A DNA stretch of 64,000 nt from Anolis sagrei (GCF_037176765.1 NC_090026.1:127304252-127368251); one strand, 5' to 3'; shown: positions 1 to 9,769, numbered from the stretch's first letter. A program made the numbers and translations. Notes: generated by a model not told the origin, from the sequence alone.

Positions 1-551
1 AAGGAACTTCTGTAGATTTGGAAAATGAAAGTACCAGTGTTAATGAGAATGTTTCAGAGGGAGACCTTGAACTTTCCTTCCCTTCTGCACCTGTTAACTG
101 TAATGACATCAGAAGGGGCCAAATTTGGGAAGACAGAAATAAAACACTCAGTTTGCGTCGATCCTCCCGAATTCAAGAATTAAAAACAATGGCTTCAAAA
201 CAGAAGGGCGGTTCACGGAACCGATTCTTGAGTTTTAATTGCAATACGCCAGGCTGATTCCCTCAGTTCAGGCATCGTTTCAGAATTGATGAAGACCTTG
301 GCAGTTCTCCCGGTTCCCTGGCCATAGTATGGAAAGATTTCTAGGATATCAAGTACGGTTAGTGGATTGCTAACAGATTCAAGTATTTCTCAGAGAGGCT
401 TTTGGTTTTGTTTTGTCCATTTAAATTCATGTTTGCTGATTTTGCTGTGGCTTTTGACTTGCATTTTTCCTTTATTTTGTAACCATTTTTCTTCAATAAA
501 AAAGGATTGTTTTTCACAGCCAAGTGTGGTGGATAGTTATCTTAGGCCTCG
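1..551 (+). mobile_element. LTR-retroelement fossil, LTR-like fragment cut by window start
   Basis: The same sequence recurs in reverse orientation inside 30639-32111, so this is one copy of a dispersed family. It has a serine/arginine-rich open stretch followed by a 3' part with an AATAAA-type signal near 497, as in the R region of an LTR. It is a fossil, incomplete at the window edge. A Gypsy-like affiliation is a guess. Confidence 0.55.
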
Positions 552-1046
552 TTCTCTGCTCTGGATTGCAACAATACTAGCACAGCGGGTTAAACCACCA
601 GCTGAAGGAAATTTGTTGACCAGGCAGTTGGCAGTTTGAAGCAGTGAATCGAAGTGAGCTCTTGACTATCAGCCATACTTCCTGCCAACCTAGCTGTTTG
701 AAAGCATGCAATGCAAGTAGATCAATAGGTACTGACTCAGAAGGAAGGTAAAAGGGTGCCCCATGCAGATATGCAGATATGCAGACATGCTAGCAACACA
801 ATCGGAGATGCTATGGACAACAGGATCCTCAGCTCGAAAAAATTGAACAAGAGCACCTCCCCATGGCTGGAACTGAGCATTGCCTCCAAACACCGGAGAT
901 GGAAGAAAGGGGAAGGCCTTTACCTTTGTCTGTGTTGTATGTGGTTGTTCACTGTGTGTAAGAGGCATTGAATGTTTGCCTCAAATGTATATTGTAATTG
1001 TCTCTGAGTCCCTCCAGGGAATAAAGTGGAATATAAATAAAGTGCA
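552..1046 (+). mobile_element. tRNA-derived SINE with LINE-like 3' tail
   Basis: The head has a degenerate A-box-like motif (GCACAGCGGGTTAAACC). The 3' part (about 965-1046) carries the phrase shared by other SINEs here (GAATGTTTGCC, then TGAGTCCCTCCAGGG and AATATAAATAAAG), a tail resembling the 3' ends of L2-type LINEs. It runs straight into an ATT array at 1047. Confidence 0.65.
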
Positions 1047-1092
<46 letters not shown>

Positions 1093-1093
1093 G
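1047..1093. repeat. (ATT)n microsatellite
   Basis: About 15-16 ATT units join the SINE tail on the left and an R4-type LINE fragment on the right. Open frames of poly-Ile or poly-Tyr here are artefacts. Confidence 0.9.
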
Positions 1094-1257
1094 ACACAAA
1101 AGCACAGTATCTCACAGCAAACGAGATGTATATGCTGGATTTCATATCACAAAGTCACAAGTTGAACACTTCCCAAGCGTCTAGGACTGTGTGATGTATT
1201 TTCGAATGATGCACAAAATCACAAGTCGAACACTTCCCAAGCATTTAGGACTGTGTG
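1094..1257 (-). mobile_element. R4-type LINE 3' fragment, internally duplicated
   Basis: It matches the 3' end of the better copy at 11694-11930. The CACTTCCCAAG to GTGTGATGTATT module occurs twice (ending near 1199 and 1265), so a short internal tandem duplication is present. ATT arrays flank it on both sides. Confidence 0.55.
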
Positions 1258-1293
1258 ATGTATTATTATTATTATTAATAATAATAATAATAA

Positions 1294-2016
1294 AACTCGC
1301 GTGCCAGCTGCGACCATACCTTGCAAAGCCTGACTTGACCAAAGTGGTCCATGCCTTAGTTACCTCTAGACTGGACTATTGCAATGCACTCTACATGGGG
1401 CTGCCCTTGAATATGGCCTGGAAACTTCAATTGGTCCAACGCTCGGCAGCCAGACCTCTAACCGGGACAAATTACAGGGAGCGGTCAACCCCCCTCCTGT
1501 TTAAGGAGCCCCATTGGCTGCTGTTCATCTGCCAGTCCCAATTCAAGGTGCAGGTTCTTACCTACAAAGCCCTGAACGGTTTGGGACCCACCTACCTTTG
1601 TGACTGCATCACCTGATCTCTTCGATCCGCTGAAGAGGCCCTTCTCTCGCCCCTTCCTCTATCACAGACTCGTCTTATGGGAACAAGGGAGAGGGCCTTT
1701 TCCGCTGTGGCCCCCCTACTTTTGGAATTCACTGCCTAAGGAGATCAGGCAAGCCCCCACCCGAGCTGGTTTTAAGAAAGATCTAAAAACCTGGCTCTTT
1801 CGTTGTGCTTTTGGAGAATGGCCACTCAATCCATCTGGTTGTCTTAGTCTACAGCTGTCCTCAGAATAAACCACCTTTTCACCCCTAAAATGGCTAAATC
1901 CCATGCTTCCTCCCTGTTGGACTCCTTTCCTACAAATGCACTTTTATCCCTATCTCACCCAGGGTTTTAACTTCTTAACATTTGGCCCGCTCTTTGTGTC
2001 TGGTTTTAATATGCTG

Positions 2017-2018
<2 letters not shown>
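1294..2018 (+). mobile_element. L2/CR1-group LINE, 3' end of reverse transcriptase, broken
   Basis: The translation (1300-1610) shows the thumb-region phrases SRLDYCNALY, LQLVQRSAAR and HWLL followed by QVLTYKALNGLGPTYL, typical of L2/CR1-group reverse transcriptases. A second frame (1690-1830) continues with the WNSLPKEIRQAP and LKTWLF type C-terminus. The copy is 5'-truncated and frameshifted. It ends in a TTA array at 2021-2060. Confidence 0.75.
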
Positions 2019-2058
<40 letters not shown>

Positions 2059-2059
<1 letters not shown>

Positions 2060-2169
2060 TGAAACACAACAAGATGAGTCCACAGTAAACAAGATCACTC
2101 TGCTGGTTGTTGTATTGAATCCCTCATCAGACACTTCCCAAGTATCTAGGACTGTGTGATGTATTGGCA

Positions 2170-2171
<2 letters not shown>
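2059..2171 (-). mobile_element. R4-type LINE 3' fragment between ATT arrays
   Basis: The GAAACACAACAAGATGAGTC start and GTGTGATGTATTGG end match the R4-type copies at 11694 and 17625. A TTA array (2021-2060) lies on one side and an AAT array (2172-2225) on the other. Confidence 0.55.
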
Positions 2172-2212
<41 letters not shown>

Positions 2213-2225
2213 TAATAATTATTAT
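2172..2225. repeat. (AAT)n microsatellite
   Basis: About 17 AAT units with one interruption, directly right of the R4-type fragment. Confidence 0.9.
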
Positions 2226-2227
2226 TA

Positions 2228-2405
2228 ATTGGTTCTATCATAAAAACATGGGGAAAGTTTAGGGACATCCTACAGCAGATTTTGCTATAATTTTTTCAAT
2301 GAATATCTCATGGAATCTCAACCAGTTCAACATGGTTTGTGCCACAAAAACAGAGTTTCTGGAGTATAACAACTATTTTCAAAATAAGGACTGCACAATT
2401 AAACA
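2228..2405 (+). mobile_element. Unclassified interspersed repeat, left part, split by a PLE
   Basis: It matches 12185-12440 (same strand) and 19290-19580 (opposite strand). Shared landmarks are AATTGGTTCT, ATAAAAACATGG, TTCTGGAG and AATTAAACAGG. The family's continuation (AAACCAGGAACAG, then CAAATTTTGT) resumes near 3933, so the PLE at 2406-3925 split this copy. No coding capacity or family name is recognised. Confidence 0.5.
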
Positions 2406-3925
2406 GGGAGGAAATCATGAAAATGAACACAATCTGGCAACCTATATTCAAAAACTCCAAAATCAGGACAGTAAATAAGGAACAACACTCAGAAAAGAAG
2501 GGAATTCCAGAGGAGAAACCATTGGAGCCAGCTAACACCTCCCAACAAAGGATGCCTCCAGGCAGCAACAGCCATTCTTTGAAGCTGCAAGGCCATTCAA
2601 TGATAATCAAGGTGGCCAATTACAACATTCACATTTGCCTCCAACAGAGGATGCCTCCAGGCAGCAACAGCCAGGCTTTGAAGCTGCAAGGCCATTCAAT
2701 GATAATCAAGGTGGCCAATTACAACATTCACATTTGCCTCCAACAGAGGATGCCTCCAGGCAGCAACAGCCATTCTTTGAAGCTGCAAGGCCATTCAATG
2801 ATAATCAAGGTGGCCAATTACAACATTCACATTTGCCTCCAACAGAGGATGCCTCCAGGCAGCAACAGCCATTCTTTGAAGCTGCAAGGCCATTCAATGA
2901 TAATCAAGGTGGCCAATTACAACATTCACATTTGCCTCCAACAGAGGATGCCTCCAGGCAGCAACAGCCAGGCTTTGAAGCTGCAAGGCCATTCAAAGAT
3001 AATCAAAGTGGCCAAGTGCAACATTAACACTTGCCTCCAACTAGAGGATGCCTCCAGGCAGCAACAGCCATGCTTTGAAGCTGCAAGGCCATTCAAAGAT
3101 AATCAAAGTGGCCAAGTGCAACATTAACACTTGCCTCCAACAGAGGATGCCTCCAGGCAGCAACAGCCAGGCTTTGAAGCTGCAAGGCCATTCAATGATA
3201 ATCAAAGTGGCCAATTGCAACATTCACACTTGCCTCCAACTAGAGGATGCCTCCAGGCAGCAACAGCCAGGCTTTGAAGCTGCAAGGACATTCGATGATA
3301 ATCAAAGTGGCCAATTGCAACATTCACACTTGCCTCCAACTAGAGGATGCCTCCAGGCAGCAACAGCCAGGCTTTGAAGCTGCAAGGACATTCAAAGTTA
3401 ATCAAAGTGGCCAAGTGCAACATTAACACTTGCCTCCAACAGAGGATGCCTCCAGGCAGCAACAGCAAGGCTTTGAAGCTGCAAGGCCATTCAATGATAA
3501 TCAAGGTGCCCAACTGCAACATTCACACTTTCCTCCAACTAGAGGATGCCTCCAGGCAGCAACAGCCATGCTTTGAAGCTGCAAGGCTATTCAATGATAA
3601 TCAAGGTGCCCAAATGCAACATTCACACTTTCCTCCAACTAGAGGATGCCTCCAGGCAGCAACAGCCATGCTTTGAAGCTGCAAGGCTATTCAATGATAA
3701 TCAAGGTGCCCAATTGCAACATTCACACTTGCCTCCAATAGACAAGAGTTCTTTCTCCCAATCTGGACATCATTTCACAGATATATAAACCTCACTTGCC
3801 TAGTTTCCAACAGACCTCACAACCTCTGAGGATGCCTGCCAAAGATGCAGGCAAAACCTCAGGAGAGAATGCTTCTGGAACATAGCCATACAGCCTGAAA
3901 AATTCACAGCAATCCAGGAAAGAAT
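2406..3925 (+). mobile_element. Penelope-like element 3' part with internal minisatellite
   Basis: The left end has the post-GIY-YIG phrase of the family (ATGAAAATGAAC, AATCTGGC). The right end has the terminal region (ATATATAAAC, CTGAGGATG, GCCTGAAAAATTC) at 3778-3905. Between them lies a 12-unit 99/100-bp tandem array replacing what is a single unit in other copies. The flanks belong to an unclassified repeat, so the insertion is nested. Confidence 0.75.
2551..3744 (+). repeat. Minisatellite, 12 units of 99 or 100 bp, inside a PLE
   Basis: The GATGCCTCCAGGCAGCAACA landmark starts at 2551, 2650, 2749, 2848, 2947, 3047, 3146, 3246, 3346, 3445, 3545 and 3645. Units are 99 bp, or 100 bp where CAACAGAGG reads CAACTAGAGG. 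Each unit is homologous to the single segment between the CCTCTCAACA and ACCTAGCTCCA phrases of other PLE copies (for example 4361-4450). Because 99 is divisible by three, a 33-residue repeat appears in translation; it is not a protein. Confidence 0.95.
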
Positions 3926-3932
3926 ACTTTAA

Positions 3933-4030
3933 AACCAGGAACAGAAAATGTTTCAAATTTTGTTACATGGTGTTATTAACTGAAAGCCAAGTTTACAACA
4001 CAATTATAACTATTGTAACAATAATCATGT
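3933..4030 (+). mobile_element. Unclassified interspersed repeat, right part
   Basis: AAACCAGGAACAG, TTTCAAATTTTGTTACA and GGTGTTATTA match in order the reverse complement of 19290-19350. It continues the repeat that begins at 2228. Confidence 0.45.
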
Positions 4031-4156
4031 GAGAGTATTTACAAAACATGTGAACAGACACGAGAGACAAATGCAGCATCGTCTTGAGTCCGGCAATTAC
4101 AATATACCATTAGGCTAGGAAGGTGAACAGCAATAAGAAATAACACAAAATCCACT

Positions 4157-4652
4157 AAGTTCTTGTGGGTTTTTTCGGGCTATATGGCCATGCTCTCGAG
4201 GCATTTTCTCCTGACGTTTCGCCTGCATCTATGGCAAGCATCCTCAGAGGTAATGAGGTCTGTTGGAATTAGGAAAATGAACAAAATCTGGCTACTAGTA
4301 TTAAAAAACTCTAAAATTACAACAGCAAAACAGCAGAGAGGAAACAACCAGGCACATCTTAACACCTCTCAACAAAAGATTCCCCCAGGCTCAGCCAGGC
4401 CTTGAAATGCTAATGAAGGTGGTCAGTTGAAACATTCACACCTAGCTCCAGCAGAGAAGAGCTCTTTGCCCCACCCCAGTCATTCCACAGATATATAAAC
4501 CCATTTTCCTTCCAACAGACCTCATTACCTCTGAGGATGCTTGCCATAGATGCAGGCGAAACGTCAGGAGAAAATGCCTTGAGAACATGGCCATATAGCC
4601 CGAAAAAACCCACAAGAACCTAGTGATTCCAGCCATGAAAGCTTTCGACAAT
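4157..4652. mobile_element. PLE copy, head-to-head, 12-bp target duplication
   Basis: ACAAAATCCACT flanks the element at 4145-4156 and 4653-4664. The left 117 bp is the terminal region in reverse orientation; from about 4273 the forward copy runs to its terminus (GCCCGAAAAAACCC, then CACAAGAACC). Both terminal regions contain the conserved 35-nt hammerhead-like core (forward 4531-4565). An inverted terminal segment joined to a 5'-truncated forward body suggests strand switching during reverse transcription. Confidence 0.85.
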
Positions 4653-4812
4653 ACAAAATCCACTGTTAGGCTTCCCTCTTCCTGCTGAGCTCAGAGATGC
4701 AAAGCAGGTGCGATGTGGATCTTATTGCGCAATCTTTGCAAATGTTCTGTCTCGATCTGTTATTACCAATCTGAATGTATGCAAAACCTTATCGCTCAGA
4801 GGGAAGTCTCAC

Positions 4813-4955
4813 TTCTTTTTCCAGCTCTTTGATTCTGTTATTCAGCCGTTTCACTTTGACTCTTTCCTTTTCCACCTCCGCAGTCAAATGCCGGTTCTGT
4901 TTTGCCAACTCCACGATTTTCGTTGCTGCGACGTCTCCTGATAAAGCAGACGTGC
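4813..4955 (-). CDS. CCDC13: CCDC13, third coding exon
   Basis: Read on the minus strand, a TTCTTTTGTAG acceptor ends at 4956. The exon starts with GC, which completes a Gly codon opened at the end of the previous exon, then encodes 47 residues including [16 protein letters not shown] and RIKELEKE. The exon ends in phase 0 before a GTGAGA donor at 4812. Human CCDC13, recalled from memory, has a closely matching segment (GDVVATKIVELSKKN, then NRIQELERE). The peptide is charged and heptad-like, so coiled coil. Further exons must lie left of the window. Antisense open frames here are shadows. Confidence 0.9.
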
Positions 4956-5040
4956 CTACAAAAGAAGAAAGGGAATAGAGGCATTACTATTTATTATTGT
5001 ATTTGGGAATTGTTTTGGTTTTTATGATCCAAGTCATGTC

Positions 5041-5498
5041 ATAGCGCCGGGATTGTGGCGCAGCTGGCTGAGTGTCAGCTGCATTAAGATCACTCTGACC
5101 AAAAGGTAATGAGTTTGAAGCCAGCCCGGGTTGGAGTGGGTTTCCAACCATTGTGTAGCCTGTTGTCGACCTTTGCAACCCGGAAGATAGTTGCATCTGT
5201 CAAGTAGGAAAATAAGGTACCACCTTAAAAGTGTGGGGAGGCTAAATTAACTAATTTATGAGGCCATAAAGAAGCACTCCAGAAGGGAAGCATGCGAGGA
5301 ATGCGGAGGTACTTCATCAGCATCGCAGATGGACGATGAAAGTGACAGCTCCCCTGGCGGCCAGAAAAAGTTTAATAGCCTCTGTGTATGTCAGTATATG
5401 TTTGTGTGTCAAAATTGGCATTGAATGTTTGCCATATACGTGTACACTGTAATCCGCCCTGAGTCCCCTGCGGGGTGAGAAGGGCGGAATATAAAAGC
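5041..5498 (+). mobile_element. tRNA-derived SINE with L2-like tail
   Basis: The head has A-box-like TTGTGGCGCAGCTGGC and a degenerate B box (AATGAGTTTGAAGCC). The middle has GGCTAAATTAAC and AGGCCATAAAGAAG. The tail has GGCATTGAATGTTTGCC, CCGCCCTGAGTCCCCTGC and GGGCGGAATATAAA. Related copies are at 9770-10255, 11205-11690 and 49990-50690. It sits in a CCDC13 intron. Confidence 0.8.
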
Positions 5499-5499
5499 C

Positions 5500-6168
5500 A
5501 TTCCACCCCAGCCATTCCACAGATATAAAAACCTCTGCAGGAGTCTACCGTATACCAAGCAGCTGTGGACAAGTCTACATAGGGACAACCAAACGCAGCG
5601 CCCAGACACGCATCAAGGAACATGAAAGGCATTGCAGACTGCTTCAACCAGAGAAGTCAGCCATAGCAGGGCACCCGATGAACCAGCCTGGACACAGCAT
5701 ATTATTTGAGAACACAGAAATGCTGGACCACTCCAACAACCACCATGTCAGACTACACAGAGAAGCCATTGAAATCCACAAGCATGTGGACAATTTCAAC
5801 AGAAAGGAGGCAACCATGAAAATGAACAAAATCTGGCTACCAGTATTAAAAAACTCCAAAATTACAACAGCAAAACAACAGAGAGGAAACAATCAGGCAC
5901 AGATTAACACCTCCCAGCAAGAGATTTTCCCAGGCTCAGGCAGGCCTTCAAATGCTAATGAAGGTGATCAGTTGAAACATTCACACCTAGCTGCAGCAGG
6001 GAAGGGCTCCTTGCCCCACCCCAGCCATTCCACAGATATATAAACCCTTTGTCCTAATTCCAACAGACCTCACTACCTCTGAGGATGCTTGCCATAGATG
6101 CAGGCAAAACGTCAGGAGAAATGCCTCTAGAACATGGCTCTATAGCCCGAAAAAACCCACAAGAACCA
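5500..6168 (+). mobile_element. PLE 3' part with GIY-YIG remnant
   Basis: A short terminal piece (CCAGCCATTCCACAGATAT) precedes the GIY-YIG region (GAGTCTACCGTATACC, then AGCTGTGGACAAG and CATAGGGACAACC at about 5540-5590). The family's downstream conserved part follows (AFGHPM-like to HKHVDNFNRKE) and then the terminal region ending about 6168. The terminal core reads GGCAAAACGTC in place of GGCGAAACGTC. The arrangement is rearranged relative to the copy at 53985-54925. Confidence 0.75.
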
Positions 6169-6170
6169 AA

Positions 6171-7855
6171 TCTATACATATAATAAAGGTGAAAGTTTGT
6201 ATGTGGAGGGCAAAAGTGTGGCGGTGCGACGGGAGGAGTATGTGCCAGCGTTTTGATTGGCCAGCCTGAAAGTTCCAACATTCTGATTGGCTGCCGCAGT
6301 GGTGCTATTTGCATATGGTCTCTGATTGGCCAGCTTCAATAGGAGCCCCTGGTGGAGAAAAGAGTTCATGGCAGAAACGAGGACATGAGAAGGAAATTTG
6401 CATACGGTCTCTGATTGGCCAGCCTCAATTCCAAGCTTTGCCAAGAGATGGCAAAGAGAGGAAAGGAAAAGGCCAGAGGGGGCTGGGTCAGACAATTACC
6501 AATACAGACCAGATTTGGCACACAAAGCCCCCATGACCCACTCGACATCCTACTGCAGTTTGGAGGAGGATGAACCATGGATGATGGGACTTGCAGTACC
6601 ACCACTCACATTCTGAGACCGCTGTTAACCTCATCCAATGACTGATCAGGACCAAACTTGGCACATAGACCTCTCATAACCCACTTTACGTCCTGGTGTG
6701 GTTTGGCCGGGGATGGACCATGGATTATGGGACTTGCAGTACCTTTGCTCAATTCTTGAGACCACTGCAACCCTAATCCAATTACCGATAAAGACCAAAC
6801 TTGGCACACTGAGTCTCCATGATCCACTCTACATCCTGGTGCGGCTTGGAGGAGGATGCACCATGGACGATGGGACTTGCAATACCTGCACTCCCTTCCT
6901 AAAACCATTATAACTGCCAGCAATGATGGATCAGGACCACAATTTACACAGAGAGCCCGCATAACCCACTCTACATCCTGGTGCGGTTTGGAAGAATTTG
7001 ACAATGGATGATGGGACTTGCAGTCACTTCACTCACTTCCTGAGACCACTGAGACCCTTGCCAATGACTGATGAAGATCAAACTTGGCACAGAGAGTCCC
7101 CATGACCCTCTCTACATCCTGGTGTACTTTCGAGGAGGACAGACAATGGATGATAGGACTTCAAGTACCTCCACTCTCTTCCCAAGACTGCTGCAACCCT
7201 CATCTAATGTCCGAACAAAATCAAACTTGGCACACAGAGCCCCCATGACCCACTCTACATCCTACTGCGGTTTGGAGTAGGGCATACCATGGATGATGGG
7301 ACTTGAAGTACCCCTACTCGCTTTCCGAGACTGCTGCGACCCTCAACAATGACTGAACAACACCAAACTTGGCACATAGACCTCTCATGACCCACTTTAC
7401 GCCATGGTGTGGTTTGACTGTGGATCGAGCATGGATTATGGGACTTGCAGTATCTTCGCTCAATTCCTGAGACCACTGCAACCATCATCCAATTTCCAAT
7501 AAGGAGCAAATTTGGCACACCGGGTCTCCATGATGCACTCTACATCCTGGTGCGGTTTGGAGGATGATGCACCATGGATGATGGGACTTGCAGTTCCTTC
7601 ACTCACTTAGTGAAACTACTGAGACCCTCATCCAATGACTGATAAAGACCAAACAGAACCCCCATGGCCAACTCAACATTCTGGTGAGGGTTGGGGGAGA
7701 ACAGACTATGAATGATGGGACTTCAAGTACCTCCACTCCCTTCCGAAGATTGCTACAACCCTCTTCTAATGACCAATCAAGACCAAACTTGGCATACAGA
7801 ACCGCCATTACCCACTTTCTCTAATAACCCGGGCAGCGCCGGGTCCCCAAGCTAG
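6171..7855 (+). mobile_element. Short Helitron, complete ends, non-autonomous
   Basis: It starts with TC at 6171 (TCTATACATATAATAAAGG) and ends with CTAG at 7852-7855. The 3' end is preceded by a GC-rich hairpin (ACCCGG GCAGC GCCGGGT, 7827-7844). It lies between host A (6170) and T (7856), the A/T insertion site expected of Helitrons. No Rep or helicase coding is seen. The interior is mostly a ~143-bp tandem array. It directly abuts the PLE end at 6168 in a CCDC13 intron. Confidence 0.85.
6515..7795 (+). repeat. ~143-bp tandem array inside the Helitron, about 9 units
   Basis: The TTGGCAC landmark (some copies mutated) recurs near 6515, 6658, 6801, 6944, 7084, 7227, 7369, 7512, 7655 and 7789. 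Each unit also has CATGACCCACTC, ACATCCTGGTG, GGTTTGGAG and ATGGATGATGGGACTTGCAG. Units have diverged considerably. Confidence 0.85.
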
Positions 7856-8107
7856 TAATAAATAAATAAATAGTCTGGTATTTTTTCCCAGAAAAGTAGA
7901 AGAATTTGGTATTTCCCCCTTTTTCCTTAAGATCTTCCAAAAAGCATGATTTCCCAGAAAGACATTGGTGGTGGTCTCAGGAATTTCAATAAATTAACAC
8001 GGGCACTTATTTTGGTCTCATTCATTAGCGATTAATTGCCAACAGCTCCTTTATCGTCACATCAGTCTCTCCTCTGACATCTCATTCTCTTAATTTATTT
8101 TATTTTT

Positions 8108-8235
8108 GACCCCATCTACACTGCCATATAATTCAGAATCTGTATCCAAATTATCTGCTTTGAACTGGATTATGGTGGCAGTGTAGGCTCATCTAATCCA
8201 GTTCAAAGCAGACAACCTGGCTTCCAAAACGTGAT
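8108..8235. mobile_element. Palindromic MITE-like element
   Basis: CATCTACACTGCCATATAAT near the left end pairs with GGTGGCAGTGTAG. Near the centre TCTGCTTTGAACTGGATTA is answered by TAATCCAGTTCAAAGCAGA. The arrangement is that of an imperfect inverted-repeat MITE. Superfamily unknown. Confidence 0.5.
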
Positions 8236-8254
8236 TGTATTGTAGCATAGATCC

Positions 8255-8516
8255 AGGCTAAATAAAATATGCTTTTGCCAAATTTCTTGCTTGGCGTACT
8301 TTTCGAGAGGATGTATTTATTGTCATTTTATATTGCTATGCATTCACATGTTTTATGTAATTATGATGTTGTTGTTTATTGTCTGCGTTTTCAGTTTGCA
8401 TTTTCAGTTTTATTCTGCTGTAATTTGTTGTTTGGGCTTGGCCTCATGTAAGCCGCCCCGAGTCCCCATCGGGGAGATGGTGGCAGGGTATAAATAAAGT
8501 TTATTATTACTATTAT
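8255..8516 (+). mobile_element. L2-type LINE 3' end
   Basis: It has the family's terminal phrase GCCTCATGTAAGCCGCCCC, then GAGTCCCCATCGGGGAGATG and GGGTATAAATAAAG, ending in a short TTA run. Similar ends occur at 18705, 27895 and 46060 on the plus strand and at 36655 on the minus strand. Confidence 0.65.
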
Positions 8517-8611
8517 GTATTTCCAGCACAGGTTTAGGTAAAGGTAAAGGTTTCCCCCGACATTAAGTCCAGTCATGTCTGACTCCGGGGTTGGTGCTCA
8601 TTTCCATTTCT

Positions 8612-8768
8612 TTTCTTTTTTTAAAATATAGTCTTTATTAAATATTTCATTTGCAATTAAAATAATAGAGAATAGCAAGAAAGAGAAAAAGCCGAAGGAG
8701 AGAAAAGGAAAGAAAAGAAAAGAAGAAGGAAAGAAAAAAATAGTTAAAAATAAAGAAAAAAATGGAAA
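8612..8768 (-). mobile_element. L1-like 3' fragment nested in the Sauria SINE
   Basis: The insert is T-rich on the left (reverse poly-A) with TCTTTATTAAATATTTCA, like the L1-like 3' end at 41489. The GGTGCTCATTTCCATTTCT flank (8593-8611) is repeated with one mismatch at 8769-8787, a 19-bp target duplication. Confidence 0.7.
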
Positions 8769-8916
8769 GGTGCTCATCTCCATTTCTCAGCCAAAGAGAT
8801 GGCATTATCCATAGACACCTCCAAAGTCATGTGGCCAGCATGACTGCATGGAGCACCATTACTTTCCCACTGGAGCGGTACCTATTGATCTATTCAAATT
8901 TGCATGTTTTCGAACT

Positions 8917-9169
8917 TTTTTTTGTCATGTCAGGAGTGACTCCTGGTGTGAGAGAATTGGCCATCTGCAAGGACGTTGCCCAGGGGACGCCTGGATGATT
9001 TTTTTGATGTTTTTATCAACCTTGTGGGAGGCTTCTCTCACGTCCCCGTATGAGGAGCTGGAGCTAATAGAGGGAGCTCATCTGCCTCTCCCCGGATTTG
9101 AACCTGCGACCTGTCAGTCTTCAGTCCTGCTGGCACAGGGGTTTAACCCACTGCGCCACTGGGGGCTCC
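8917..9169 (-). mobile_element. tRNA-derived SINE nested in the Sauria SINE
   Basis: The 9-bp duplication TTTCGAACT lies at 8908-8916 and 9170-9178. The insert is the reverse of the SINE type at 32946-33229: it has ATTTGAACCTGCG (B box reversed) and ends in CCACTGGGGGCTCC. Confidence 0.85.
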
Positions 9170-9484
9170 TTTCGAACTGCTAGATTGGCAGAAGCTGGGG
9201 CTAACAGCGGGAGCTCAAGCCACTCCATTCATCCAAACCTGTGACCTTTCGGTCAACACGTTTAGCAGCTCAGTGATTTAACCCACTGCACCACCGGGGA
9301 CTCCCATCCTGCAGGTTTAACATCTTTTAAATACATCCAACCTTTTTTTTGTATTGGGTTCCCTGTTGCTCTCAAGTTATATATACAAGATCCATTTGCC
9401 ACTTGTTGTTTTGTAGTTCTGGCAGAGCATACACAAAAATAAGAAGTGGGGCAGTGGCCTATAAAGCATTGCTGTTCAGCTTAC

Positions 9485-9633
9485 CCATCAGAGCCATTCT
9501 TTCCTCCTGTATTTTCATTTGGAGTTGCTTGATTTCAAACTCTCGTTCCTTCAGCAGTTTATGGAGCCTGCCGTTTTCATCAACAGTTTCACGGAGTTGG
9601 TTCTGGAGCTGCTCATTTTCATTTTCAAGTAAC
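9485..9633 (-). CDS. CCDC13: CCDC13, second coding exon
   Basis: On the minus strand a TTTCCTTTAG acceptor (ending 9634) precedes the exon. Its first G completes an Arg codon begun with AG in the previous exon, then it reads LLENENEQLQNQLRE and TVDENGRLHKLLKERE, EIKQLQMKIQEE. It ends with a single G before a GTAAGC donor at 9484, phase 1, matching the GC start of the next exon. Human CCDC13, from memory, has NELRETVDENGRLYKLLKER at this place. The peptide is a continuous coiled coil. A 121-residue open frame on the plus strand is its antisense shadow. Confidence 0.92.
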
Positions 9634-9769
9634 CTAAAGGAAAAAAATACACATTTTTATATAAAACTGGATATACGTGGTTGGTGCTGTTCCGACCCAG
9701 TAAAATGCCATTAAGAGAGCGAAGGAGGACTTGATGCTGTAGACCATTGAAAGAATAGTTTCTTTCTTT

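Larger units (their letters stand above)
8535..9303 (-). mobile_element. Sauria-type SINE, interrupted twice
   Basis: On the plus strand the left end has GTAAAGGTAAAGG, the reverse complement of the ACCTTT tail described for Sauria SINEs. The right end (CCACTGCACCACCGGGGACTCCC) is the reverse of a tRNA-like head. The middle phrases GACACCTCCAAAGTCATGTGG and GAGCGGTACCTATTGATCTA fit the same family. Insertions at 8612-8768 and 8917-9169 interrupt it. Confidence 0.8.

Noticed and set aside
880-2088. Frames with long Ile or Tyr runs
   Set aside because: Translations of ATT/TTA microsatellites.
2339-3127. 262-residue open frame with 33-residue repeats, like a repeat protein
   Set aside because: It is a frame through the 99-bp minisatellite of a PLE. 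Three staggered frames are open in the same way, and 100-bp units break each of them.
2551-3744. CRISPR-like regular repeat array
   Set aside because: Units are contiguous 99/100-bp tandem copies with no spacers, in a vertebrate transposable element.
5041-5130. tRNA gene (A and B boxes)
   Set aside because: The acceptor stem does not close and the sequence continues into a SINE body and tail; same for 32946 and 46545.
9349-9714. 121-residue plus-strand open frame
   Set aside because: Antisense shadow of CCDC13 exon 2, which has proper splice sites and phase on the other strand.
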